Source: Apoderus coryli
Taxonomy: Eukaryota; Arthropoda; Insecta; Coleoptera; Attelabidae
Length of the DNA: 64,000 nt
Reading direction: 5' to 3'
Assembly: GCA_911728435.2 (NCBI GenBank)
Contig: OU452201.1
Span: 26,660,001-26,724,000, forward strand
Shown here: in pieces, positions 43,640 to 54,640 of the stretch
How positions within the stretch are numbered: the stretch's first letter is position 1
Layout: every line of letters begins with the position of its first letter
Program-made: the position numbers and the translations under genes
Notes under the pieces: generated by a model
Told to the model about the DNA's origin: nothing
Database searches by the model: none
The model's input: only the letters and a program-made list of their open reading frames with translations

Positions 43640-44200
43640 GATGTTTTTGGCGACATCTAGTAAGAACAGGCAATATGCCCGGTAAAACACAGTTCACAAA
43701 CGATGGCCGGACGAGAAGCAACAACTCCATCTTATTATCCTATTGACAACACTAGACACGCTCGAATTCCCTGGCGGGAGGCTTGTTATATACTGTAACA
43801 AAACTTTAAGTTTTGTTGGATATTTGTTTCACACGACCATGCTTTCGTTGATCCACAACTCATCAGTGGTGATCGGCAGGCAATGTGACTTAAAATTCCA
43901 GGGATTTCGAGCGTGTCTAGTGTTCGCAATCACAAAACATGGGTATGTTTTGTGTTGACAATAGGATAAGATGGAGTTTTGGCTTCTCGACCGTCCATCG
44001 TTTGTGAACTGTGTTTCTCCGGGCATAGTGCCTGTTCACACCAGAGGTCGCCACAAACATCTTGTTGTATTTCAACTCTCGTAAATGTTTTTTTGGGTTC
44101 ACTCTGCCGATCACCACTGATCAGTTGTGGATCAACGAAACAGCCCGTCTGGTGAAAGCATGGTAGTGTGCAACAAATTTCCAACAAAACTTAAAGTGAA
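43640..44200. repeat. nested inverted-repeat complex
   Basis: Two pairs of mirrored segments interleave. Pair 1 is 43648-43782 with about 43900-44065 (GACGAGAAGCAACAACTCCATC against GATGGAGTTTTGGCTTCTCG; CGCTCGAATTCCCTGG against CCAGGGATTTCGAGCG). Pair 2 is about 43800-43900 with about 44090-44195 (GTTGATCCACAACT and GTGGTGATCGGCAG mirrored). The order 1-2-1'-2' means either pair could fold, but not both fully. The open frames over this block are by-products of the repeats. Confidence 0.75.
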
Positions 44201-44463
44201 AGCAATTCACATTTCATCTATGTTTCCAACCTGATTCCTCGCTCTATTGAATTTAATCCAAAACTTCTGTATTTCGGAGCAACTCTTAACATGTAACAGA
44301 AAACTCCATTAGAGGTTTGAGCTGTGCTTCATTCAGCGATACCATTTGTGAGTAATTTTCAGAGAGATGAGAAGCTACCCTTGCAATTAGCTTAGTTTAA
44401 ACGGATCAGCAGTTAGTCTTCTCCGAGGAACCAAGCCCATATTCTGCTTTTCAAAAAATATCT

Positions 44464-44949
44464 TTGCCTGTGTGCCATGTTAAATTCCATTCAATATTAT
44501 CAAGATTGACCTGTGGAACATCGGGAACAAGATTTCTTTATATCTTATACTTAAATTGTACGATACGCACGTCATCAGGCGGAATGAGGAAAACATCGAA
44601 AAATGATCCATTTTACACTGGCAACAAATTATTTTCTGCATTCACAAGGCTCATAAATTCAATCAACATCTTTGGCAAAATCAAACACATTTCTTGTTTA
44701 TGTAAGGCAATGCCTAATCTGGCAGCTTTAGCATTATCTCATGATGAACTGCAAAGCGCTGTTGCCACTAAGATCCATAACAGTCAGTTCTGCCATTATA
44801 TCGGCGACGAATGTGTACGAGTGGATAATGAAGAGAAGCCTTATCCTAATCAAGATGGATATCTATCAATTATGCAAGAGCCACAAAAATTTGGGGGTCT
44901 GAATCTAGGATGTGGATATAAAAAAGCGATAGCACCTTCTCTATCTTAG
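44464..44949 (+). CDS. open frame of unknown function
   Basis: A 161-codon open frame; the first in-frame ATG is at about 44584, leaving about 121 codons. The text around 44690-44940 has mixed, coding-like composition (LCKAMPNLAALALSHDELQS, CHYIGDECVRVDNEE) with several cysteines, but I recognise no domain and no partner copy in the window. It could be a host exon, an element fragment or chance. Confidence 0.25.
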   Translation: MPVCHVKFHSILSRLTCGTSGTRFLYILYLNCTIRTSSGGMRKTSKNDPFYTGNKLFSAFTRLINSINIFGKIKHISCLCKAMPNLAALALSHDELQSAVATKIHNSQFCHYIGDECVRVDNEEKPYPNQDGYLSIMQEPQKFGGLNLGCGYKKAIAPSLS

Positions 44950-46251
44950 CAACGTTCCATGCAAATTTTCGATTATTCGAAACTGGAAATTCGCTTCTAT
45001 TAGCCCTAGAGAGCATGTTGCTTTATTTTATTTTTTCATTTACGAAGAACCATCCCACAATTTGTTATTTCCTTACTTTTTTTCAGCGTAGAACACGAAG
45101 GTTATGTGTTTGGCTTTGTGAAATTCAGTGGATATACACAATTTAATGAGCAATTAATTATTCCTACTTTATTTAGCTATTAGTGAAGTTGGGCTGAAGG
45201 AGTTGCAGATAATTATTAGTGAAAAATAGAAAATCGTCAATCGAATTTGATTTTGTTGTAAATTATAGAATAGGCATATTGTAGCTAATTCTCTATTCGA
45301 TTTTTTGTAACATAACGACATCGCCAAAAAATTATTACATTCAATTTACTATCAATCTATTCTAAGATCATCAACATATTACATTTATCAATTACTTGTA
45401 ATTAAATGATGTGTTGTTTCGGTAACTTTGATAGTTCATTCATATTATTCAATTTATAGCTATAAGCATTTTTAGTCTGCTATTTTAAAGTTAAAACATT
45501 AAAACATCAGGTTTCTACGTATATCAAGAAAATGTGCTTTAACTGATTGATTTTTTTCGTCTTGGTACGACTTTTGTTCGAATACTTTTGAAGAAAAAAG
45601 CTCTCTTCAATTTTCCTTGTAATCGATTGCCTCGTTAACAAGATGCCTAATAAGAAGTAAAAAACTGTATCCACATAAAATTTTCATCGCTCTAGTTAAG
45701 AAACTTTTAACAACCGAATCTGAGGAACTGTAAATGCTAGAATTTACGAGCGAAGCACTAAATTTAAGAGCGAATTTTTTGTATTTTGCACCACACCGGC
45801 AAAAAGCAACAAAGGTGGTCTCTTCTCATTTTGTATTATTGATATCTCTCATTTTGTTATTTTTTGTTTGGAATCGCTATACGTGTAGTGACAAAAAATT
45901 CGGAAGGAATATATGTGCAGGTGTTGAGAGCAATTGATATTTTTAAAGTAGGTGGTTCAATAAAAAAAAAAAAAAAATAATTAATTATTGAAAATAAGTC
46001 TTAGTTAAAATTCTAACAAATTATTTAATCAGGAGTTTCATATTATATTGTCACAATTAGAAAGAGATTAGTATAAGAATATGGATTTTAATAGGAACGG
46101 TGCCTTCACCTAGTCCCAAATTGAGAGTTAGACATTAAGGGTAGAGCCTCCCTTATATCTTTTACTATTTGAAGATTAATTGCTCTACTGAGTTAAATCT
46201 TTATATCGAGTTTAAAGAAGGGTTTTATAAGTTATGTTAATTGATTTAGTT
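44950..46251. other. unassigned AT-rich stretch
   Basis: It contains a run of 15-16 A near 45963-45978. No supported gene or repeat. Confidence 0.4.
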
Positions 46252-46975
46252 ACTCGCTTGGCTTGTTTAGCTACTCGAGAATCGCCCACTTACATCACGC
46301 TCACGAAAGAGGATCTTATTGATTCTCCCTCGTAAACGAGTGACGGTCTGTATTTGAGCGGCGTCTCTCAGTTAGGTGATTAAATTGAAAGAAACTATAT
46401 TAAAAATAAAAGGAAAGTCAGATGAATATTACTAACTATTATTTATTTAATTATTTAAAAAATGTACAAAAATCAATTTAATAAAAAAGGATAATTTTAA
46501 AAATTAACAATTATAATAATTAAAACTTGGTACTTACATTACAAATATCTTTGAGGACACAGCTGATCTTTCGTTCGCGTAAATAAAATGGTTAAAATTA
46601 TAAATATTTAATATAGCTACTAATAATATTAATTCGCGTTAAATAAACTAGAAATCTTAAGACACTATACCCAACGGGGAATTAGCGCTTCTAGGACCCG
46701 AAGTTTACTTCACCGAAGTTTGGAGAGAAGACCCCGTTTTTCCTGTTGCGTTAAAATTTATAACCTTTGATTATCTCCACTCGGTCGTACCGTTTTTTGC
46801 TGACTTTGCAATTTGTCTATTAGGTACAATCCCGATGCTAAAGTCATGAACTTGTATAAACTTTGATGAACTTTTAAAAATTATTAATCAGCGTAAAATA
46901 GCTAGTTCGACCAGATGCAATATTTTTATTACAATATACCGGGTGTGACATCCCCGGACTCACGAAAAAATGGCC
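46252..46975. repeat. direct repeat, copy 1
   Basis: It shares long stretches with 50346-51190, for example GAATCGCCCACTTACATCAC with the bases after it through CTCCCTCGTAAACGAG, GAGCGGCGTCTCTCAG, GATGCTAAAGTCATGAACTTG, and the common end ATACCGGGTGTGACA. The two copies bracket the Penelope dimer. The TGTCACACCCGG edge read on the minus strand looks like an LTR start, but no primer site or coding core was found. Confidence 0.75.
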
Positions 46976-47245
46976 CCCATTTTTTCCTTTGCTGGGACGC
47001 TAATGGTGTCGAAGTTTAAAAAAAAATAAAAAATGTATTCGTAAAGATCAACTGTGCTCCATACAATAGTATATCTTATAGGTATATATATAAATTAAAA
47101 TATCTTTCAAAAGTGTATAAAGTTGTAAAAAGAAAAAAAAAAATATATATTAGTTAAAATAAATTATTACTGTTTTTGCATGCCCTTACAAAAATTGTTA
47201 AATATAAAATACAATGTTTGCCCTGGAATTGGCTGTCCTTGAACT
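46976..47245. other. short unassigned spacer
   Basis: A T/A-rich sequence with poly-A runs between the direct repeat and the Penelope dimer. Confidence 0.4.
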
Positions 47246-47323
47246 TTGTAACTGCGTAAAATAAAACAACTTTAGTTTTAAATATTTCCAAACTTTTATA
47301 ATATACAAATTTATATTTCAAAA

Positions 47324-47367
47324 TTACACGACATGTTTCGTCCACACAGTGGCTTTATCAAGTGTAA
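47324..47367 (-). ncRNA. hammerhead-like end, altered core (minus arm)
   Basis: Perfect 6-bp stem I (UUACAC with GUGUAA), stem II CCAC with GUGG, then GAAAC, AU, GUC. The first core box reads UUGAUAA instead of CUGANGA, changing C3 and G8. G8 is part of the catalytic centre, so cleavage is unlikely. The same variant is in the plus arm. Confidence 0.55.
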
Positions 47368-47491
47368 CTTAAGACTAAAATACAAAATATTTATATGGTT
47401 TATACAGGTAATAAAATATAGTAAAAGTGTAACAAAATGAAAACTAATAACTAGGTCACAGGTGCATAAAAACTACCTAGGGTTACAAAAA

Positions 47492-48655
47492 TTAAAAGAG
47501 GTTTAACAAAGGGGAATTATTTAAATCTGTTTGGCTATTGAGTAATTTGTTAGAATATTTAAGTTTGTTTATTTCTAATGATTCTAAAAGATCCAGCTTT
47601 TTACTTTTGTTTTCTATATGAATAATTTTGAAATTATCGTTAAAATTATGATTATGTTCTAAAAGATGGTTAGAGTAATTAGAATTGTCTTTTTTCTTGA
47701 TATAACTTAAGTAGTGTTCCTTAATTCTTTTAGAAAAACTTCGACCTGTCTGTCCTATGTAAACCCGATCGCAGTCTCCACACGTCAGTTCATACACTCC
47801 AGATTTTTCTCTCTTATCTATTTTTGATTTTGAATTTTTGATAATTTTTCCTATTGTATTGTTGGTTTTAAAAGCTATTTTTATATTATGTTGGTTAAAA
47901 AATTTTGAAATATAGGAACAATTATGGCCTGAGTAGGTAATTAAGCCATAATTTTGGGGATCTTTTGGGCTTTGAGGGAAAACAGTGTTGATTATTTTTT
48001 TGTAATTAATTTTGTTTAGGATTTTCTCTACTATTGTCGGTTGATAACCATTGTTTACTGCTATTTGTTTAATTATATTAAGTTCTTTCTTGAAGTTAAC
48101 TTTATTTAATGGAATATTAACAAGTCTATGGATCATACTGTGGAATGCGGCTAGTTTATGTTGGATAGGATGATTAGATGTATTATGTATAATTGTGTCT
48201 GTATGTGTAGGTTTATGAAAAATCGAAAACGAGTGTCTGTTACTTACTTTAGTGATTGTTAAATCAAGAAAATTGATAGAGTTGTTCATTTCTTGTTCTA
48301 TTGTAAATTTTATGTTAGGGTGCTGATTGTTGATAAATTCAAAAAACTGGGTAAGTTGTCTATCAGTTCCTACAAAACAAGCAAGTACATCATCTACGTA
48401 TCTATACCAATAGAGAAAGTTCTTAAAGAGAGGGTGTTGTTCTATTTTAAGTTCAAGATTGTTCATAAAAATTTCTGCTAATAGGGGACTCAAAGGATTG
48501 CCCATTATCAAACCATTGGTACTGCTGTAAATGTTTTGGTTGAATTCAAAATAATTTTGGTTTAAGCATGTTTCTAAGGCTGTTAAAATATCTTGTTTAA
48601 CTATTCAATTAGTTTTATTGGAATTTAGTAGGTTCTCTATGAGAGGTGTAATTTC
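47492..48655 (-). pseudogene. Penelope-like RT and GIY-YIG, minus arm
   Basis: Open from about 48606 to 47492. From the N-terminus it has GLIMGNPLSPLLAEIFMNN (RT motif B region), YRYVDDVLACF (catalytic motif C), the thumb region with FHSMIHRLVNIPL, then the endonuclease: GVYELTCGDCDRVYIGQTGR followed by FSKRIKEH. GVY...VYIGQTGR is the GIY-YIG core, and the CxxC finger inside it is typical of Penelope. Motif A and all upstream parts are missing because the arm begins after it. A TGC-to-TGA change at about 48609 interrupts the first codons compared with the plus arm. Confidence 0.85.
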
Positions 48656-48661
48656 AATGCT

Positions 48662-49876
48662 AAACCTATATCATTTGATGTCACTAACCTCTTTCCAAGT
48701 GTACCTATAAACGAAATTACACCTCTCATAGAAAACCTACTAAATTCCAATAAAACTAATTGCATAGTTAAACAAGATATTTTAACAGCCTTAGAAACAT
48801 GCTTAAACCAAAATTATTTTGAATTCAACCAAAACATTTACAGCAGTACCAATGGTTTGCTAATGGGCAATTCTTTGAGTCCCCTATTAGCAGAAATTTT
48901 TATGAACAATCTTGAACTTAAAATAGAACAACACCCTCTCTTTAAGAACTTTCTCTATTGGTATAGATACGTAGATGATGTACTTGCTTGTTTTGTAGGA
49001 ACTGATAGACAACTTACCCAGTTTTTTGAATTTATCAACAATCAGCACCCTAACATAAAATTTACAATAGAACAAGAAATGAACAACTCTATAAATTTTA
49101 TTGATTTAACAATCACTAAAGTAAGTAACAGACACTCGTTTTCGATTTTTCATAAACCTACACATACAGACACAATTATACATAATACATCTAATCATCC
49201 TATCTAACATAAACTAGCCGCATTCCACAGTATGATCCATAGACTTGTTAATATTCCATTAAATAAAGTTAACTTCAAGAAAGAACTTAATATAATTAAA
49301 CAAATAGCAGTAAACAATGGTTATCAACCGACAATAGTAGAGAAAATCCTAAACAAAATTAATTACAAAAAAATAATCAACACTGTTTTCCCTCAAAGCC
49401 CAAAAGATCCCCAAAATTATGGCTTAATTACCTACTCAGGCCATAATTGTTCCTATATTTCAAAATTTTTTAACCAACATAATATAAAAATAGCTTTTAA
49501 AACCAACAATACAATAGGAAAAATTATCAAAAATTCAAAATCAAAAATAGATAAGAGAGAAAAATCTGGAGTGTATGAACTGACGTGTGGAGACTGCGAT
49601 CGGGTTTACATAGGACAGACAGGTCGAAGTTTTTCTAAAAGAATTAAGGAACACTACTTAAGTTATATCAAGAAAAAAGACAATTCTAATTACTCTAACC
49701 ATCTTTTAGAACATAATCATAATTTTAACGATAATTTCAAAATTATTCATATAGAAAACAAAAGTAAAAAGCTGGATCTTTTAGAATCATTAGAAATAAA
49801 CAAACTTAAATATTCTAACAAATTACTCAATAGCCAAACAGATTTAAATAATTCCCCTTTGTTAAACCTCTTTTAA
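48662..49876 (+). pseudogene. Penelope-like RT and GIY-YIG, plus arm
   Basis: Begins with motif A (PISFDVTNLFPSVPINE, from about 48667) in the spacer and reads through ENLLNSNKTNCIV, GLLMGNSLSPLLAEIFM, YRYVDDVLACF and the GIY-YIG nuclease to 49876. One base change makes a TAA at 49205-49207, where the minus arm reads CAA. Apart from that stop the frame is open. The fingers and N-terminal part of the reverse transcriptase are truncated, so it is defective. Confidence 0.85.
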
Positions 49877-50000
49877 TTTTTGTAACCCTAGGTAGTTTTT
49901 ATGCACCTGTGACCTAGTTATTAGTTTTCATTTTGTTACACTTTTACTATATTTTATTACCTGTATAAACCATATAAATATTTTGTATTTTAGTCTTAAG

Positions 50001-50044
50001 TTACACTTGATAAAGCCACTGTGTGGACGAAACATGTCGTGTAA
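50001..50044 (+). ncRNA. hammerhead-like end, altered core (plus arm)
   Basis: Same sequence and same two core changes as the minus-arm copy, so the changes predate the inverted duplication. Confidence 0.55.
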
Positions 50045-50121
50045 TTTTGAAATATAAATTTGTATATTATAAAAGTTTGGAAATATTTAAAACTAAAGTT
50101 GTTTTATTTTACGCAGTTATA

Positions 50122-50345
50122 ATGAATTTCCAACAAGTATCGGCTAATTCTATTCAAACTTGAACTTTGTTATGCATTTGTTCGTTGTAGCTGGAAATTC
50201 TGCCATCATATCTCTGGTACTTGCGGGGAAGGAGTTTGCCATCGTTGAGTTGGAAGTCACAAAAAAATAAACTTTTAAGAATATGAAAATCAATTTAATG
50301 GAAAAAGAATAAGTATTAAAAACTATTAATAATTATAATAATTAA
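50122..50345. other. spacer with a partial extra repeat
   Basis: Contains a second partial copy of words from inside the direct repeat (AAAATCAATTTAATGGAAAA, AATTATAATAATTAAAA), so the repeat unit overlaps itself here. Confidence 0.4.
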
Positions 50346-51190
50346 AAATTAACTCGCTTGGCATGTTGAGCTGCTCGGGAATCGCCCACTTACATCACGC
50401 TCACGAAAGAGGATCTTATTGATTCTCCCTCGTAAACGAGTGACGTCTGTATTTGAGCGGCGTCTCTCAGTTAATAGTTATTTGATTAAATTGAAAGAAA
50501 CTATATTAAAAATAAAAGGAAAGTAAAATATATTTTACTATTATTTATTAAATCAACTATTTAAAATATAAGAAAATCAATTTAATGAAAAAGGACAAGT
50601 TTCAAAATAAATTCATCAAAATTACAATATATAAAAATTGGTACTTACATTTCAAACATCATCCTGGACACAGCTGATCTTTTTAGTTTAAATTTCTTTT
50701 TCAGAATTATAATAATTATGCTAGTACTATAAACTCGCGTTGACAAACCGTAAAACTTTAAGACACTACTCAAGAACCCCAAAAAAGAGAGTGTTGTGGT
50801 TAGAGAACCTGGCGGAGCATTCGGACGCATATGTGCTCCAACGCGGGGAGACTTCATGGTCCGAGACGCCAAGTCTCCAACCACTCTCTTCAATCTTTAC
50901 TACACCGAAGTGGAAATCAAAATCCCCTGTAACTTCCTGTTACAACAATATTTATAACTTTACTATTTTCCACTCTTACGAATATATACCAATCAAATTG
51001 TCTATTCTCAGCGTCGTACCGCTTGTTTGAAAAAATGTCCGTCAGGTAATTTTGTCTAGTAGATACAATACCGATGCTAAAGTCATGAACTTGTATAAAC
51101 TTTGATGAACTTTTTAATAATTATTAATCAGCATAAAATAGCTAGTTCGACCTGATGCAATATTTTTATTACAATATACCGGGTGTGACA
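50346..51190. repeat. direct repeat, copy 2
   Basis: Partner of 46252-46975, with internal indels. The middle part (50740-50890) is not matched as well. It ends in the same ATACCGGGTGTGACA. Confidence 0.75.
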
Positions 51191-51919
51191 ATATGAATAC
51201 GAAAAATACGAAGATAGTTACTATAAATTCGCTCAACTTTTCTGTAATAGAATATAGAAGAGAAGTTAGAAGTGAGTATCATAATGTTAGGTGCCGCGGT
51301 CGGTTCAAAGGATTTTTGTTGTTTTCGATATTTTTGAAACATTTGAATTAGAAGATTTTTTAAAACATTGGTATAATACAAAATATGTAAACCAAGAAAT
51401 AAAAACATTGATCTCCACATAAACTAAATTACGTTGATAGATGTCATAAAGTTGCTACAATCTGTTTGGCCTTATCTACCTGTTTCTATTTGTTAGAAAT
51501 CCGTTAATTGGTTTTCGAGTTATCATGGATACAGATTTTTCTGACCCTTTTTTAGACTTTTCACGGACGCCTAGGGCACATAAATTTTTTGTCATGTATT
51601 TAAGATAACAATGACATGACATAACGATGACAATATTTTACTTCACTTACTGATATAACAGTATAATACATAAAACAGTATTCCGAGTCTCCGCTTGCGA
51701 GGCGTCATGCGCATCTCGTCGCGCATGCCGCCATTATAGGATAGAACTTGACAATAATAGCATAGACGTAGCTAGATACCGTTTCCACCTGTGTACGAAA
51801 TAAGAGATAAGTAAACATTGTGTTTGTAATATGATTCTGTGTTTTGTGTGTTTTCAGTATAGTGTACGTGAGAATTAATAGGATTTTATTTTTATAAACG
51901 TGTGATTAATACTCGGACA
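51191..51919. other. unassigned; GC-richer patch before the THAP-like exon
   Basis: At about 51690-51740 a GC-richer patch (GCGAGGCGTCATGCGCATC, CGTCGCGCATGCCGCC) precedes the exon by about 200 bp and could be a promoter region. This is inference from position only. Confidence 0.3.
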
Positions 51920-52016
51920 ATGAAAAACCAGGGTCTGCATGTGTGCGCTGCAAAACGTTGTCCCAATAAGCGGAACACCTAGTCTAAAGAGTTCGCTTTT
52001 CCAAAGATCCTGTTAG
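51920..52016 (+). pseudogene. THAP-type zinc finger first exon, with a stop
   Basis: An ATG opens a frame reading VCAAKRCPNKRNT, then TAG, then SKEFAFPKILL. The C-x4-C start, the NKRN segment and the FxFPK box match the first half of the THAP DNA-binding finger, a C2CH zinc module. A good donor (GTGAGT, 52017) ends the exon at the place where THAP genes often have an intron. I did not find a second exon with the CxxH half downstream. The in-frame TAG breaks it, so it is a host THAP pseudogene, a P-element-like relic, or a gene with an unusual first exon. Short and tentative. Confidence 0.4.
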
Positions 52017-53140
52017 GTGAGTAATGATAAAAAATAAAATGCAAGTGAAACATAAACACAAGTTTTTGCATGGCAAGAGCATAGTATGTCTTTTTTTAAA
52101 GTCTCTATTATTATTTTTAAAAATCAATCAATAATGTCAACATTTAACTGATAACATTACTCAAGGATGTTTTCAATCACTATGAAACACCAGAAATATT
52201 TTTGAAATTGACAGCGACATTATTATGTACTTAAATATTTTTACAAAAATAAAAATACAGTAGGTACTGTGGTTAAAAACTAAAAAATATAATTATTTTT
52301 AGTCAGGACCTGAATTCTATCCTAAAAGCTGAAGTTCAAAGCGCCAACGTGGACTCGGAATGCTGTTCTTTCTTATGATGTTCTGATTTCGCTCTTAGAG
52401 ACTGTCCCGTTTGTCAAGAAATACCTTAAAATTTACAAAATATTTTGAAAATGTTATAGCCCGCATATTTCAGTTTTGAAGTTATGTTTTTTTTTTATTA
52501 ATAAAAAAGAAGACTGTTATGGTGTTTACGTTTAACAATTCAATAAATCACTTTCACATTTAATTAATAATTAAGGTGAAGTTGTAAAATAAATTAAGGT
52601 GTAATATGCAAGATAACAATCGACTTAATTAACAAAACAGCATTATAATAATTATTAATTACTTTTTTAGTGTACCTACCTGATACAAGATACGATGAAA
52701 TACTGACAAATAATGTTTTAAATTGTAAATTTAAACTACTTATCAAAATGTAATTGGGGTATCCTTTGTTGCGGGTTTAGATTGGATTCGTAAGAAAATA
52801 ACGGTACCAAACTGACAATTTACCAGATGTGTAGATCAAGTTCAATAGGGTATATTACTATTCAAATTTTAATACATGAATCTGCTAATTCTTTTCAAAT
52901 GTTCGGTTTTTTTTTTTTTAAAAATAACGTAATCATTCATTCATAAAAAATATAAGATGACTGTCGTCAGTATTATTGCACACATAAATGTTCAATATCA
53001 TGACTTGTCCATACATATATTATTTCCACTTATACAAAAGAAAAGAATATAAGTAGAACACTTCGAAAAATACATGTTTGACATAGAAAAATACAACATT
53101 ATATCGTATCCAGGGATACTGTGGATTAATTATGGATATA
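52017..53140. other. unassigned AT-rich stretch
   Basis: No second THAP exon, repeat or RNA recognised. Confidence 0.35.
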
Positions 53141-54640
53141 CAGGGTGATTCATTATGATTGCAACAAATGAAAACTGGAGATTCCTGAAAACAAGTCAAG
53201 CATTTTTTGATATTGAACCCATGTTCGCAAATGCTTCGTTTTCGAGATACAGAGTGTCGAAATCTAGAGGTCAAATTAGCTTTTTTGTTCATTTCTCAAA
53301 AACTAGCTAACCGATTTTGACAAAATTTTACATGCATTTGGGGACCAATAACATAACCTAAAATAATTGCGTAATTATTTTAAATTATTATTTTACTTTA
53401 AAAAGAGCAACTTATAAGCTACAAAAGATTTAATTACGTCGATGTTGTGGCTTCTACCGTTTTTATCAACACCGACAAATTGCAAGTAAATAATAGATTC
53501 AAATCAAAATAACGTTTACCAGAAAACAAAAAAATTAAAGTTGCCGTGGAAAACAATTTAATAATAACAAATTACTAAACAACAAATTTTAAGGCCTATT
53601 AGTACAATTAAAAATTTAACAATAAAAAAATTAAACTCGAAATTAAAATAAGACAATTCATAACAACTGTTCAAATCGCCGTCCATTGACAGTAATGGAC
53701 ATTCTACATCTTCCAACTAATGAATTTGTAGCTCTACTAAGGATATCATGATCGATTCTTATTTTCTAGCAGCTTCATGAACTCTCTCTAGTAGTTGGTT
53801 TTCATTTATGATTGGTACACAGTAAACCAATTGTTTCATGTAGCCCCATAAAAAGAAGTCGAGCGGATTCAGATTCAGTGATCTTGCAGGCCACTCGATG
53901 GGACCTCCCAAACTAATCCAATTGTTTCCAAACAGTTGATTTAAAACTTATGTTACTTGTCTACAATGATGCGCAGGGGCTCCCTCATGTTGATACCACA
54001 TGTTTTGAACAATATTCATAGGTAGATCCTCAATAAATTCGAGTAGGCGGTTTTGTAGAAAATGACTGTATTGATTTGAGTTTAAATGCCCATTAATTGC
54101 AAACAAAGGCAATAATTGATTGTTAAACATGCCACCCCAACCATTGATACTAAAACGTTCTTGAAAATTTCGCGGCCTAATAGCACAAGATCATACATGT
54201 TCACTATGGTTTTTATTTATATCTAGTAAAAGTTTCTTCATCTGACCAGAACACTTCTCTAAAAATCTGTCATGTTCTTGATGCTTACGAAGAACCCAAT
54301 TACAAAATAGTGGGCGCCTTTCATAGTCTCCAGGATTTAGAGCCTAAACATCTTGAAGATGATAGGGATACAGCATTTCTCGATTTAATACTCTCCAAAC
54401 AGTTGTTTGAGGTAATGCCAGATGATATTCTTCTATTTTCGGATCGTCTACAACCAAATTCGCTAGTACCACTTCAAAATGGTTGTATCTGTCTTTGGCT
54501 CAAAATGTTTTTAGCGCTTTCACGTTCCCTATTTGGAGATATAGATTGTCACCAAAAGTCTTACGCGAAAGGTGAAGTACAAAAAGGTCACAAACATACT
54601 ACTTTTACAATTAAATATTAAATTAAATATATTCGTGCCT
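53141..54640 (-). mobile_element. mariner-type element, decayed
   Basis: The left end is CAGGGTGATTCATTATG after TA (53139). The transposase remnant runs on the minus strand. I did not find a clear right end with the inverted CACCCTG word, so the right border is approximate. Confidence 0.6.
53660..54570 (-). pseudogene. mariner-type transposase, multiple breaks
   Basis: From higher to lower coordinates: TTVWRVLNREMLYPYHLQ (end of the DNA-binding part), LFCNWVLRKHQEHDRF, a damaged first catalytic segment (CSGQMKK where a WSDE-type box is expected), IRPRNFQERFSINGWGGM, then WYQHEGAPAHHCRQV (the expected DGAP aspartate reads as glutamate), and GGPIEWPARSLNLNPLDFFLW followed by GYMKQLVY. Several stops and frameshifts. 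Two catalytic positions are altered, so it is inactive. Confidence 0.82.

Larger units (their letters stand above)
47246..50121. mobile_element. head-to-head dimer of a Penelope-like element
   Basis: Two 1410-bp arms (47246-48655 minus, 48712-50121 plus) are near-identical inverted copies separated by a 56-bp spacer. Each arm carries the reverse transcriptase from just after motif A, the GIY-YIG endonuclease, a 3' untranslated region and a hammerhead-like end. The spacer holds the motif A region of the plus copy only. The plus copy thus looks like the primary insertion and the minus arm like a joined inverted partial copy, a known habit of Penelope-like elements. Confidence 0.85.

Noticed and set aside
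43539..44187. Several short frames around 43.5-44.2 kb as genes
   Set aside because: They arise from the mirrored repeat segments, and the same words appear in both orientations.
46252..51190. An LTR retrotransposon with LTRs at 46.3 and 50.3 kb
   Set aside because: No primer site at the inner edge, no gag or pol between the repeats apart from the Penelope dimer, and a partial extra repeat copy at 50.26 kb. Kept only as direct repeats.
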